64,000 nt of DNA from an uncultured Methanocorpusculum sp. (GCF_963667985.1 NZ_OY764081.1:1647599-1711598), one strand, 5' to 3'; positions 52,459 to 61,143 are shown, counted from the first letter of the stretch. Notes: generated by a model not told the origin, from the letters alone. Numbers and translations are program-made.

Positions 52459-53358
52459 ATGGTTGGTTTCTGGATTCTCCCTCTTCACGCTATCTATATC
52501 CCCAAAAAACTCCCACATTACTATATGCACTGGTATGGGGAAGCCGGAAATATGTCTACAGACACGGCGGAATGCGAAGAACGGGTACTGAATACTGCCG
52601 TAATACCATCCGTTCTTTGTAACTGGGAAGACCTTCGGGATGCCGGCCTGATCTCTTCAAGAGATGAATACGTACGGACAGTCAGAGAAGTCACGTTCTC
52701 TCTCGCCGCAAAAGGCATCGCCGCGGATCTTGATAAAAAAGACGCTGCTCTTCTCCAGATGGTTCGGACCCTTGATGAAATGGATGATGTGATCAACCTC
52801 TTAACGGAACGAGTGACCGACTGGCATGCGGCGACAACGCCCGGGACCTCTCATAAATATACCCGGTCCAACGGTCCCCGTCTCGTCCAGAAAATCGCAA
52901 AATCCGGGAGCCCTTCTTTAAAGCGTGTGGCCCGAGAAATTCTCTCGCTTTCCGGCGTCAGAACAGATCTCATGAAAGAGGTCTCCCGGGAAGCCGTGAA
53001 CGTAATTCCGAACATGAGCGCTCTTGTTGGCGGTCTTGTTGCCGCCCGCCTGATTGCCCGGGCCGGCGGTCTTGACTCGGCAGCAAAAATGCCCGGCTCA
53101 TCCATTCAGGTGATCGGCGCCGAGTCAGCCCTCTTTTCCCATATCAGAACGGGCTCTTCCTCGCCGAAACATGGAATCATCTTCCAGCACAGACGGGTCC
53201 ACAACGCCAAAAAAGAGGTCCGCGGAAAAGTTGCCCGTCAGCTTGCGGCGAAACTCGCGATCGCCGCCCGTCTGGATCTGTACCGCGGTGAACTGGATCC
53301 GGAGTTTGTCGAGCAGGCGAATGCCAAAATCGACAGCATTTTCGGAGGGGAAACATGA
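52459..53358 (+). CDS. Nop5/Nop56/Nop58-family C/D-box RNP protein
   Basis: 299 residues from ATG 52459 (MVGFWILPLHAIY); a GTG at 52447 is also open. An N-terminal alpha/beta domain binds fibrillarin, followed by a coiled-coil region (about 60-140) and the Nop RNA/L7Ae-binding domain: NMSALVGGLVAARLIARAGGLDSAAKMPGSSIQVIGAESALFSHIRTGSSSPKHGIIFQHRRVHN. It is shorter than many Nop5 proteins and lacks the usual lysine-rich tail. It scaffolds the box C/D RNP that guides 2'-O-methylation of rRNA and tRNA. Coupled by ATGA to flpA. Confidence 0.92.
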   Translation: MVGFWILPLHAIYIPKKLPHYYMHWYGEAGNMSTDTAECEERVLNTAVIPSVLCNWEDLRDAGLISSRDEYVRTVREVTFSLAAKGIAADLDKKDAALLQMVRTLDEMDDVINLLTERVTDWHAATTPGTSHKYTRSNGPRLVQKIAKSGSPSLKRVAREILSLSGVRTDLMKEVSREAVNVIPNMSALVGGLVAARLIARAGGLDSAAKMPGSSIQVIGAESALFSHIRTGSSSPKHGIIFQHRRVHNAKKEVRGKVARQLAAKLAIAARLDLYRGELDPEFVEQANAKIDSIFGGET

Positions 53359-53957
53359 TCGAAATAAAAGGCACGCTCGTCTCGGAAGGCCCCGGCGGAG
53401 TCTACAATGAACGAATGCTTGGAAACTTCCGGGTATGGGATCCGTATCGGAGCAAACTTGCCGCCCTCTGGTATCTTGATAAAAGTACTTCCCTTGGGAA
53501 AGACGATATCGTCCTCTATCTTGGAGCCGCGAACGGAACGACCGTGTCCCATGTGGCCGACTACGTGGAATCGGTATACGCCGTAGAGTTTGCCCCCCGC
53601 CCGATGGAGGATCTTCTTGCGGTCGCCAAAAAACGCAAAAACATCATCCCCATCTATGCCGACGCGACACGTCCGGTCCGGTACGCCGCCCTTCTTGAAC
53701 CGGCGGATATTCTCTATCAGGACGTTGCCCAGCTGGATCAGGCAGGGATTGCCGTCAAGCATCTGCCGTTTTTAAAATCCGGCGGTCGTCTCATTCTCAT
53801 GCTGAAAACCCGGAGCGTGGATATCAGAAAATCGGCGGACGAGGTGTTTGCCGACACATGTGCCGAATTAACGGCCTGCGGGTATACTGTGGAAAAAAGT
53901 GTCTGGCTTGATCCGTACCACAAAGATCACGTGGCGATTGTCTGCAGAAAACGCTGA
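53355..53957 (+). CDS. flpA: Fibrillarin-like rRNA 2'-O-methyltransferase
   Basis: 200 residues. Motifs: YRSKLAALWYLDKSTSLGKDDIVLYLGAANGTTVSHVADYV (SAM-binding, about 29-69), YAVEFAPRPMEDLLAVAKKRKNIIPIYADATRPVRYAALLE, and DILYQDVAQLDQAGIAVK (catalytic Asp). It is the methyltransferase of the archaeal C/D RNP with Nop5 and L7Ae. The catalytic motif spacing and length are standard. Its ATG overlaps the nop5 stop. Confidence 0.95.
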   Translation: MIEIKGTLVSEGPGGVYNERMLGNFRVWDPYRSKLAALWYLDKSTSLGKDDIVLYLGAANGTTVSHVADYVESVYAVEFAPRPMEDLLAVAKKRKNIIPIYADATRPVRYAALLEPADILYQDVAQLDQAGIAVKHLPFLKSGGRLILMLKTRSVDIRKSADEVFADTCAELTACGYTVEKSVWLDPYHKDHVAIVCRKR

Positions 53958-54291
53958 GTTTACGTGAGAGGAGGGGTGATTACGGATCGTGCGTAAACAA
54001 TTCCCGGTCTCCTTTTTTGATTTTGAGGGAGATATGGGGTTGGATTTTTGATGTTTACGTGTTTACGCGATTTTTGGAAATGCAGAGTGTTTTGAGGTTC
54101 AGAAAGTCTGCCGGGCGTTTTCCTCTCTTACGTAAAGTTCTCTATTATTATATTTTTATTTTTATTATATTAGGTATTTTTTGAAAAAGAGGGAGATTCA
54201 CAGGTTTTTAATATTTACGCGGTCTGCGTAAAATTCACGTAAAGTATGTGAAGTATGAGGATAACACCGCAGAAATCCCCTCAAAAAATAC
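53958..54291. other. Gene-free island with eight copies of TTTACG/CGTAAA around an AT-rich tract
   Basis: No gene lies in these 334 bases. The hexamer TTTACG or its complement occurs at 53959, 53992, 54054, 54062, 54131, 54214, 54227 and 54238 (starts), mostly extended to TTTACG(T/C)(G/A). Four point each way. Copies at 54054/54062 are tandem, and TTACGTAA (54128-54135) is palindromic. Between copies is a T/A-rich tract (about 54137-54172: TCTATTATTATATTTTTATT and continuing). It lies between the converging flpA and DUF475 genes, so it is not a simple promoter. Confidence 0.75.
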
Positions 54292-55263
54292 TTACTCTTT
54301 TCTCGGTGCAGGGCACTCTCCGTAATCATGTCTCTTAATTCTTCTAAGGGAAAGCCAGAAGAAGACCACGACAATGCTCACGGTAAGTGTGGGTGCGAGC
54401 CAGATAGGCAATTCCAGACCGAATCCCTCCGAGCACATGATGATACCCAGACAGAATATCGAGTACATCGCTCCGTTTTTGAGATAGGCATATTTTCGGA
54501 TGCTGTCGACATTTCGAATCGTCAGTTCACGAACGACTAACGCCCCGAGACCGTTACCAATCAGAATCAGAGGGACCGACATCGTGAAGGCGAAGGCGCC
54601 GACAACACCGTCGATGGAAAATGTCGCGTCGATAACTTCGAGAAGCATCAGTTTGCTGATGTCGGATTTGTGCCCCGTTTCATTCACGTCAACCGTTTTC
54701 TTTTCGAGTTCCAGCGACTTTGCATCTGCAAAAAGTCGGAATCCCTGCATGATAAAGAAGATCGCAGATCCTGCAACTGCTGCCACGGCGAGGAACGGAT
54801 TTATCTGAACGGTAAAGTTAACGATGGCGAGAAGAATAATCGCGGCGGCCGCATAGAACCAGGGGCCGGTTTTGGAGAAAGCGAGTTCTCCTGGAACAAT
54901 GCAGTTTTTCTGCTCTGCCATGAACCAGTGCAGAAACAGAAAAATCATAAACACTCCTCCGGCGAGAAGGAGGAAGGGAGCGCTCTGTTCGATCGCGAGA
55001 GCCGCCGTCTCGTCGCCTGAAAATGTCGCGGTGAGCGCTCCGATCGGACCAAGCGAGGGGGCCGACGCCCATATAATGGCCCAGGGAAGAAGACCTCTGA
55101 CCCCGAAAACTGCGATGATAAGACCCCAGGTAAGGAACCAGCGGCGGGCCCAGGCCTTCATCGTGGATAAAATATCTGCATTAATTATGGCATTATCTAT
55201 GCTGGCCACGGTCTCGAAGGCAACAAGACCAATGATGACGACTACAGCGTAGAGAATGTCCAT
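54292..55263 (-). CDS. DUF475 / TerC-like integral membrane protein
   Basis: 323 residues from ATG 55263 (MDILYAVVVIIGLVAFETVASIDNAI). Upstream in-frame sequence has no membrane character. About 9-10 hydrophobic segments. The family signature FETVASIDNAIINADIL in TM1 and LLEVIDATFSIDGVVGAFAF near residue 230 carry conserved acidic residues (D), as in TerC, a metal-ion transporter family (manganese efflux in bacteria). A TATA box (TTTATATCC) sits ~28 bases upstream and a 17-bp palindrome lies between them, so expression may be metal-regulated. Confidence 0.88.
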   Translation of the reverse strand: MDILYAVVVIIGLVAFETVASIDNAIINADILSTMKAWARRWFLTWGLIIAVFGVRGLLPWAIIWASAPSLGPIGALTATFSGDETAALAIEQSAPFLLLAGGVFMIFLFLHWFMAEQKNCIVPGELAFSKTGPWFYAAAAIILLAIVNFTVQINPFLAVAAVAGSAIFFIMQGFRLFADAKSLELEKKTVDVNETGHKSDISKLMLLEVIDATFSIDGVVGAFAFTMSVPLILIGNGLGALVVRELTIRNVDSIRKYAYLKNGAMYSIFCLGIIMCSEGFGLELPIWLAPTLTVSIVVVFFWLSLRRIKRHDYGECPAPRKE

Positions 55264-55265
55264 GG

Positions 55266-55300
55266 AAACTACACTGTAGTTTGACGTATCGGGATATAAA
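55266..55300 (-). promoter_or_regulatory. DUF475 promoter with palindromic operator
   Basis: AAACTACA-C-TGTAGTTT (55266-55282), a palindrome with 8-bp perfect arms, starts 3 bases upstream of the ATG and lies between it and a TATA box (TTTATATCC, minus strand, about 55290-55298). Predicted transcription start falls in the palindrome, so a bound regulator would block transcription. The leader would be very short. Confidence 0.6.
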
Positions 55301-55364
55301 CATGTGTTGTTTTCCAGAACACAGATATTATAGGATTTGGAGCCAATGGTATAATCATCAACCA

Positions 55365-55964
55365 ATGGACATCTTTTCGCGTTCTGAAGCCTCATCACGG
55401 AAATTTATCGACGAGACGGTCACGACTCTTCTTTCGGCAGATTCGAATCAGGCGGTAGCAGAAATTATCGGCAGGGCCTTGTCCTCCTACACGGTTTTTG
55501 ATCTGCAGTACATCGGCGGGCATCTGAAGCGTGAGGTCGACCGCCTTCCGGATCCGTACCGGAGATTGTACAAACCGTTCTGTATGGATCTTTTTGATCA
55601 GTATCATGCATTCATGCAGGATTACCGACCCGGGATCGTTTGTCACGGCCCGCTTCCAGATCTCGATCTCTGGAAAAAATACTGGATCGATGTTCCCGAC
55701 TACTGTTTTCAGGACCCCTCCCCCTCCGGGGATCCCAGACCGACCCAGAACCATCCCTTGTCAAAATTCTTCTATCGTCTGGTATTTGCCTACGTCATGT
55801 TCGTAAAAGGGGGCTGCGGTCACCCGGTCGGCATGCCGTTTCCGGGAGGTTTTCGCATCCGGCAGGTGGGTGATACTGTCTACTGTCCGATCCGAGATCG
55901 TGAAAAGGATCTTCCGCAGGCGTTATGCAATTATTGTCCGGCAAAACAGGATCCCGATTTCTGA
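55365..55964 (+). CDS. DUF2115 (UPF0305) family protein
   Basis: 199 residues from ATG 55365 (MDIFSRSEASSRKF). The family is almost restricted to methanogens. Conserved elements: CHGPLPDLDLWKKYWI, KGGCGHPVGMPFPGGFRIRQVGDTVYCPIRDREKDLPQALCNYCPAKQ. Conserved cysteines (about C163, C187 and the CNYC pair at C202-C205 of the longer frame) suggest metal binding. Function unknown. Alone on the plus strand between DUF475 and the antiporter. Confidence 0.85.
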   Translation: MDIFSRSEASSRKFIDETVTTLLSADSNQAVAEIIGRALSSYTVFDLQYIGGHLKREVDRLPDPYRRLYKPFCMDLFDQYHAFMQDYRPGIVCHGPLPDLDLWKKYWIDVPDYCFQDPSPSGDPRPTQNHPLSKFFYRLVFAYVMFVKGGCGHPVGMPFPGGFRIRQVGDTVYCPIRDREKDLPQALCNYCPAKQDPDF

Positions 55965-56022
55965 AAATCAAAGATATTAAGAGAAATTCTTTTTACTAGC
56001 AGAACCTAAATTCAAGATATTT

Positions 56023-57288
56023 ATGTTGGAAGAACTCATATCCACCATCGAATTTCAGATGAGTCTTCTGTTATTCGTTGCGTTGGGAGGTTATCTTCTC
56101 GCTACACGGATCCACCAGTCCGCGGTCATCGGCGAGATCCTGGTTGGTCTGATCGTTGGTCCAAGTGTATTGGGACTCATTACCTATACCGATTTTGTCC
56201 AAAGTCTTGCCGGTCTCGGCGCAATTATTCTGCTGTTTGTGATCGGGTTTGAGTTTGAACTGCGTGATATCACCAACTGGAGATACATGTTGATCGCCCT
56301 TATCGGCGTCATTGTCCCATGGGTTGGAGGTTACATCACTGCCGTCTTCTTCGGCATGGATTTCTACAGCGCGATCTTCATTGGGACGGTGATGACGGCT
56401 ACCAGTATCGCGATCACGGCAAATGTTTTGCGGGAGATGGGCAAACTCCATCAGCCGTTTGCAAAGGCCATCATCGGCGTTGCGGTCATTGATGATATCT
56501 TAAGTTTGATCGTACTTTCGATCTGTACCGATCTTGCCTCGACCGGCGAGCTTGTCCCTCTCGGGATCGGTCTGACGGTAATCAAAGCATTCGGTTTCGT
56601 GATTATTGCAGCCGGCGTCGGAGTGAAAGTTATCCCGTATCTGATCACCAAGATGGATGGGACGAAGATCGCCCGGCAGTTCCCGGAATTCGTGTTTATC
56701 TTTGCTATGATGATCGCATTCTTCTATGCAATGATGGCTGAAACAGTCGGAATTTCCGCTATCGTCGGGGCCTTCCTCGCCGGGGTCTGTGTGAACAGAG
56801 TCAGTCTGAAGCATAGTATGGATATCAAACTCGGCGCCGAGTATCTGTATATCATCTTCGTGGCGATATTTTTCGTCTCGCTTGGTATCATCGCGGATCT
56901 GCGGTACCTCACACAGGATATGATTTTGTTTATCGCCATCCTGACGGTCGTCGCCGTCATCACGAAAGTTATCGGATGCGGCCTCCCGGCCAAACTGACA
57001 GGGATGAGTTGGCGGGACGCGGCAGTAGTCGGATTTGGTATGACCCCCCGCGGCGAGGTGGCGATGATCGTTGGTCTCATTGCGCTGAATCATTTTGAAG
57101 AGATGGCGGCTGCGGCCGTTGATCCGGCAGAGGCTGCCTCTCTTCTCCAGTTAGGAAACGAGTTGTTCATCGCGATCGTGGTGGTGTCTCTTGTAACGAC
57201 GATCATCGTGCCGCTGATATACAGAGGTTTCTTCTTTAAGGGGGAGAAAACCAAAGTTCTCACCTGTGAGCCGGAAACAAAGGCTTAA
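56023..57288 (+). CDS. CPA2-type monovalent cation/proton antiporter
   Basis: 421 residues with ~12 hydrophobic segments: LLLFVALGGYLLATRIHQSAVIGEILVGLIVGPSVLGLI at the N-terminus and a discontinuous helix region TATSIAITANVLREMG (about 126-141). The ion-binding aspartates lie in IGVAVIDDILSLIVLS (Asp-Asp about residue 158-159), which favours electrogenic Na+/H+ exchange rather than K+/H+ exchange. The C-terminus is short and has no TrkA-N domain. Role: pH and sodium homeostasis. Confidence 0.92.
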   Translation: MLEELISTIEFQMSLLLFVALGGYLLATRIHQSAVIGEILVGLIVGPSVLGLITYTDFVQSLAGLGAIILLFVIGFEFELRDITNWRYMLIALIGVIVPWVGGYITAVFFGMDFYSAIFIGTVMTATSIAITANVLREMGKLHQPFAKAIIGVAVIDDILSLIVLSICTDLASTGELVPLGIGLTVIKAFGFVIIAAGVGVKVIPYLITKMDGTKIARQFPEFVFIFAMMIAFFYAMMAETVGISAIVGAFLAGVCVNRVSLKHSMDIKLGAEYLYIIFVAIFFVSLGIIADLRYLTQDMILFIAILTVVAVITKVIGCGLPAKLTGMSWRDAAVVGFGMTPRGEVAMIVGLIALNHFEEMAAAAVDPAEAASLLQLGNELFIAIVVVSLVTTIIVPLIYRGFFFKGEKTKVLTCEPETKA

Positions 57289-59123
57289 CGTCTTCTTTTT
57301 TTGAAACTGCCTGATTTTCTTACCGGGGGCAGACCTTTGTTTGGCACCAAATCGCCGATAAGGTCGGATCTTCCCGCTTTCAAAAGCCCGGAGACGACAT
57401 AATCATACTGTTTTGGATCCTTCCACTGAAGGAGGGCCCTCTGGATCCGTTTTTCATCTCCGAGCGGCACGTGGACTTTTTTTCCGGTGAGGGGGTGAAT
57501 CCCTGTGTAATACATCGCCGTTGAAAGCGTCATCGGGACCGGGGTAAAATCCTGGACCTGTTCGCTGTACATCCCTTTCTCTCTAAGATAGAGGGCAAGG
57601 GTGACCATATCATCTATCCGGCATCCCGGATGGGACGACATAAGATACGGAACGAGGTACTGCCTCTTCGGTTTGTCCTTTTGCAGGACATCGAATCTTT
57701 TGCAGAACGCATCGAAGACGGCTTTTCCGGGTTTATTCATCAGTTGGGTCACCCGGTCGCTGATATGTTCGGGCGCCACTTTCAGGTGGCCGGAGATGTG
57801 GCGTTCGGTGAGTTCTTTCAGGTATCGGTCACCTTCTTCAGTCTTAGGGATGAGGTCGTATCTGACCCCTGAGCTGATGAAAACATGCTTGACTTTTCGA
57901 ATCGCCGAGACCTCTCTCAGAAGTGAGAGTTGTTCGGCTGTTCCGAGTTTCAGGGAAGGGCAGGTCGTACAGTTCTTGTCGGGGCACGGCCCGTTCTTCT
58001 CCCATTTTGCACAGCTGGAGGCATACATGTTTGCCGACGGCCCGCCAAGATCCGAGATGGTACCCCGGAACTCCGGCATTTTTGCGATCCTCTCTGCTTC
58101 TCTTAAGATGGATGCTTCGCTTCGCGAGACGATCTCTTTTCCCTGATGGTGGGTGATGGCGCAAAATGAACAGGCGCCGAAACAGCCGCGGTGGGTGGTG
58201 ATCGAAAACTGGATCGGGGTGAGAGCCGGGATCGGTTCTTTGTATGCCGGGTGCTGCTTTCGCGTATACGGCAGTTCGTAAATAATGTCAAGCTCTTCTG
58301 TTGTAAGCGGCCTTGCCGGAGGATTTTGAACGATAACCGTCTTCGGGTGGGGCTGGATCAGCGTATCTTTCGAGAGATACTGGATTTTAAAAGCCTCTGC
58401 ATATTTTTCCTTGTTTACGACTTCCGGGTATGCAGGAAGGATCGTTCCAACTGGCGGATTTTCCCGGAATGCCGCAAGACTCATCGTGTAACAGGTACCT
58501 TTGATGTCGGTGAGATCTTTGATATTCTCGCCGGTTTTCAGGCGGGCGGCTATCTCGATCATCTGGAGTTCGCCCATTCCGTACACGAGAAGCGAGGCAG
58601 GAGCGTCCGCCAGGATCCCCTGCTTTACCGAGTCGCTCCAGTAATCATAATGAGCGAAGCGTCTGAGACTTGTTTCAATCCCGCCGATGATGATCGGCGT
58701 GTCTTTGAACAGACGGTGCAGGATATTCGTGTAAACGAGGGTCGTTTTTTCCGGGCGGGTAACTTTTCCCCCGGGCGAGTAGGCATCGTCGTGCCGGTGC
58801 CTGAGTGCCGGCGTGTAGGCACTCACCATCGGATCGACGGCACCGGGAAGGACCGCGAAGAAGAGATTCGGTTTCCCGAATTTTGTAAAGTCCAAACTCT
58901 CCCGATCCTTCCAGTCGGGCTGGCTTATTACGGCAACGGTAAATCCGGCGTTGATCAGTGTCCGGCCAAGAAGGGCGGCGGCAAATGACGGATGATCTAC
59001 GTAGGCATCGGCCGATACGAGAATAATATCCGGTGTCGTTGTCCCTGTATTTTTCAGTTCGTCCGCTGTTATTGGGAGATAGCGCGGCTGGTCGGTTATT
59101 TTTCCGGGGGTGATTTGAGGCAT
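57285..59123 (-). CDS. YgiQ-family radical SAM protein
   Basis: 612 residues. The radical SAM motif is HRGCFGACSFCAITHHQGKEIVSRS (C-x3-C-x2-C, about 314-322), preceded by a ~290-residue B12-binding-like domain (IILVSADAYVDHPSFAAALLGRTLINAGF). Later segments LGGPSANMYASSC and ISGHLKVAPEHISDRVTQLM belong to YgiQ proteins. Function is unknown; the N-terminal fold suggests cobalamin or a related cofactor. It converges on the antiporter, overlapping by 4 bases. Confidence 0.92.
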   Translation of the reverse strand: MPQITPGKITDQPRYLPITADELKNTGTTTPDIILVSADAYVDHPSFAAALLGRTLINAGFTVAVISQPDWKDRESLDFTKFGKPNLFFAVLPGAVDPMVSAYTPALRHRHDDAYSPGGKVTRPEKTTLVYTNILHRLFKDTPIIIGGIETSLRRFAHYDYWSDSVKQGILADAPASLLVYGMGELQMIEIAARLKTGENIKDLTDIKGTCYTMSLAAFRENPPVGTILPAYPEVVNKEKYAEAFKIQYLSKDTLIQPHPKTVIVQNPPARPLTTEELDIIYELPYTRKQHPAYKEPIPALTPIQFSITTHRGCFGACSFCAITHHQGKEIVSRSEASILREAERIAKMPEFRGTISDLGGPSANMYASSCAKWEKNGPCPDKNCTTCPSLKLGTAEQLSLLREVSAIRKVKHVFISSGVRYDLIPKTEEGDRYLKELTERHISGHLKVAPEHISDRVTQLMNKPGKAVFDAFCKRFDVLQKDKPKRQYLVPYLMSSHPGCRIDDMVTLALYLREKGMYSEQVQDFTPVPMTLSTAMYYTGIHPLTGKKVHVPLGDEKRIQRALLQWKDPKQYDYVVSGLLKAGRSDLIGDLVPNKGLPPVRKSGSFKKRRR

Positions 59124-59602
59124 TCTTATCTATATCGTGGGTTTTTTACGGTGATTAACTTTCACGCAGAGTTCCATGTTCAGAATGTTTATATTGTTAA
59201 ATGGATTATATACAGGTTAATGGAGTGTCGGATACACCGATTCTTCATGACACAGACAGCACAGATTTTCCCCAGATAAGACCACATACACACCAGCAAA
59301 CTCCGGATTCCCTCCACCCCCGTAAAAGAATCCGGAGATTCTTCTTTTTTATTTTACTGGCGGTATCTCCATCGCAGAAAACGGAAACTATATATTATAT
59401 AATGTAAAATATATTATATGCTGAAGTATGGGGTGGACGGGGATCGCCCTCCTGTTCTTCAGTACACAACAGGAAAAAGCAGAATCAGATTTTTTCTCAT
59501 ACCACCATACACAAATATCCGCCCTAACCCACACACAGCGGGGCGGATATTTATATTTTGCAAATCCTTATAGTGTTCAATTAACAAAAGTAGGATTAAC
59601 CG
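59124..59602. other. Divergent intergenic region with candidate small RNA
   Basis: 479 bases between YgiQ (minus) and DUF2178 (plus). No protein gene is convincing; the plus-strand frame at 59428-59922 is low quality and mostly overlaps the real DUF2178 frame. It contains two TATA boxes near 59188-59212, a 10-bp hairpin plus T-run (59301-59350), AT repeats ATATTATAT at 59392 and 59411, and the TATA box of the DUF2178 operon near 59550-59558 (TTTATATTT). Confidence 0.6.
59301..59352 (+). terminator. Hairpin with T-run resembling an intrinsic terminator
   Basis: CTCCGGATTC (59301-59310) and GAATCCGGAG (59328-59337) form a perfect 10-bp stem with a 17-base loop, followed by TTCTTCTTTTTTATTTT. 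No known gene on the plus strand ends here, so it would end an unannotated transcript. Confidence 0.6.
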
Positions 59603-60115
59603 ATGAAGAAAAATACGTTCTATATTATATGCGGGCTCATGGCCGTATCGCTCCTTCTTTTATTCTGGCTGTCGATAGAACTTTCGAATCCGGTGATTAT
59701 CGCAGTTTCCATCATAATAGCGGCTGTGCTTTTCTTCGTTCTCAAAAATCGTGTCACCGATCTTGTTATGGACGAACGCAGCGTTTTAATCGATATGAAA
59801 ACCGCCGCCGCTACGATCAAGGCATCGGTTGTTCTTTTTCTGACGGTGAATCTTGCAACAATCGTCTATGTTTTCAGCGGCCCCTTAGGATTTCAATCGT
59901 TTACCTATCATCGCCAAAATGATGTGATGCTCCCTGCCGGAAGTTTAGAATCCGTTCCGTATTTTCCCGTCCCGCCTGAGACGATCCCGATTTCACAGCT
60001 GGGGTTATTTGCCGTACTGCAGCTCATTCTGATTGTTGCGGCACTTTTCATCTATGTCGGATTCCGGTTCTATTACGCCCGTAAGTTCGGGGTCTGGGGT
60101 GAAGATGAAGAATAA
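59603..60115 (+). CDS. DUF2178 family membrane protein
   Basis: 170 residues with four hydrophobic segments (near 5-25, 28-48, 72-92 and 135-156). The sequence between TM2 and TM3 contains the DUF2178 feature RVTDLVMDERSVLIDMKTAAATIK. It is a multi-span membrane protein of unknown function. In many archaea this family is encoded with a small HTH regulator, as here: it overlaps the regulator gene by 11 bases. A TATA box lies ~45 bases upstream. Confidence 0.85.
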   Translation: MKKNTFYIICGLMAVSLLLLFWLSIELSNPVIIAVSIIIAAVLFFVLKNRVTDLVMDERSVLIDMKTAAATIKASVVLFLTVNLATIVYVFSGPLGFQSFTYHRQNDVMLPAGSLESVPYFPVPPETIPISQLGLFAVLQLILIVAALFIYVGFRFYYARKFGVWGEDEE

Positions 60116-60296
60116 GATCAAGGTGTACCGGGCTATGCATGATCTGACGCAGGATGCTCTCGCAAAAGAGTTGGCCGTGACCCGCCAGACGATCCTTGCG
60201 ATAGAAAAAGGGAAGTATGACCCGTCGCTTGAACTGGCTTTTAGGATCTCCCGGTATTTTCAGACAACTATCGAAGAAATATTTTCCTTTGAGTAA
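60105..60296 (+). CDS. Small Xre/Cro-type HTH transcriptional regulator
   Basis: 63 residues from ATG 60105 (MKNKIKVYRAMHDLTQDALAKEL). The whole protein is one helix-turn-helix: LTQDALAKELAVTRQTILAIEKGKYDPSLELAFRISRYF, with recognition helix TRQTILAIEKG. It belongs to the short YozG-like class that regulates the operon in which it lies. Starts inside the DUF2178 gene, so the two are coupled; it likely binds its own promoter near the AT repeats. Confidence 0.93.
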   Translation: MKNKIKVYRAMHDLTQDALAKELAVTRQTILAIEKGKYDPSLELAFRISRYFQTTIEEIFSFE

Positions 60297-60367
60297 TCAC
60301 TGATTATTAGAATCATGATCTTCTTTTCCGTGATCCGGGAAAAGGAAATCTGCTAAAAAAGTTAGGT

Positions 60368-61036
60368 CTATCCAATGACCACAACGACTTCGCTGTTTTC
60401 TTTCAGGTCAAGTGCATCACGGAGCTGGGTTCCGGATATAACTTCAATGACCTCTTCCGGGTGATGTGTTCGTCCGGGCATGACTATGGCACAGGGGATC
60501 CCCGATATTGTGCATTTGATGCAGCGTGCCTCGCCAAACATGCGGTGTTCATCTTTGAATCCGGGAACAATGGTCCATTCCAGGGAATCCATCCGTTTTC
60601 TGACCTGGAGACTTTGCGGATTGAGTTTAATATTAAGTGTCCCGGGATATGGGGTGAATCCGCAGAGTTTTTCAAACTGCTCCTGATAATGAGGGATCGA
60701 CATATAATATCGTCCTTCTCCCACCCCCGACATGACGGTTCCCGTGAGGACATACTGCTCGTCTGTTACATCGAATATTTTGCAGTACTCGGCGAACTCC
60801 CGGCGGAGAAGCTCTTCACCGGTTCGGGTCACGAGGACGTATTGTCCGGTCGATTCAGCCGTTCGTGAGACCATCTGTGCCTTTTCGAGCGACTGAAGTC
60901 TGCGCGATGCTGTCTGCTGGCTGATTCCAAGCTGGTCTCCCAGCGCCTGTGTGGAAAGACGCACGGGTCCTTTGCATCCTCCAAGCAGAGCGATCCGCCG
61001 CAGACATGCTGCATCCTCAGCATCTATTGTGTCCAT
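60368..61036 (-). CDS. ribK: CTP-dependent riboflavin kinase with N-terminal HTH
   Basis: 222 residues. Residues ~1-90 form a winged HTH (LSTQALGDQLGISQQTASRRLQSLEKAQMVSR), and the remainder is the archaeal riboflavin kinase (DUF120): TGTVMSGVGEGRYYMSIPHYQEQFEKLCGFTPYPGTLNIKL (about 98-138) and EVISGTQLRDALDLKENSEVVVV. It makes FMN from riboflavin and CTP; RibL at 40 kb makes FAD. The HTH fusion suggests it also regulates flavin genes. A TATA box ~26 bases before the ATG implies a leaderless message. Confidence 0.95.
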   Translation of the reverse strand: MDTIDAEDAACLRRIALLGGCKGPVRLSTQALGDQLGISQQTASRRLQSLEKAQMVSRTAESTGQYVLVTRTGEELLRREFAEYCKIFDVTDEQYVLTGTVMSGVGEGRYYMSIPHYQEQFEKLCGFTPYPGTLNIKLNPQSLQVRKRMDSLEWTIVPGFKDEHRMFGEARCIKCTISGIPCAIVMPGRTHHPEEVIEVISGTQLRDALDLKENSEVVVVIG

Positions 61037-61066
61037 AACGCAATGTTGGAGTGTTCACTATTTATG

Positions 61067-61113
61067 AGTTGGTATACGTGACATTCGTGTATTGACGAAT
61101 TCGACAACCAACT
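61067..61113. promoter_or_regulatory. Nested inverted repeat between divergent ribK and regulator promoters
   Basis: AGTTGGT (61067-61073) pairs with ACCAACT (61107-61113), and inside it ATTCG (61083-61087) pairs with CGAAT (61096-61100), all centred near 61091. It lies between the TATA box of ribK (about 61058-61066, minus strand) and that of the regulator gene (about 61113-61121, plus strand). A shared operator is likely; candidates are the HTH of RibK or the divergent regulator. Confidence 0.6.
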
Positions 61114-61143
61114 TCATATGTAAGTAACGAAATATAGGTAGGT

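Noticed and set aside
53958..54291. Main chromosomal replication origin
   Set aside because: The motif differs from the known archaeal ORB with its G-string and no orc1/cdc6 gene is adjacent. It remains a candidate element of unknown function rather than a called origin.
59428..59922. 164-codon plus-strand frame before and inside DUF2178
   Set aside because: It overlaps most of the DUF2178 protein in another frame, has no domain pattern and lacks a ribosome-binding site.
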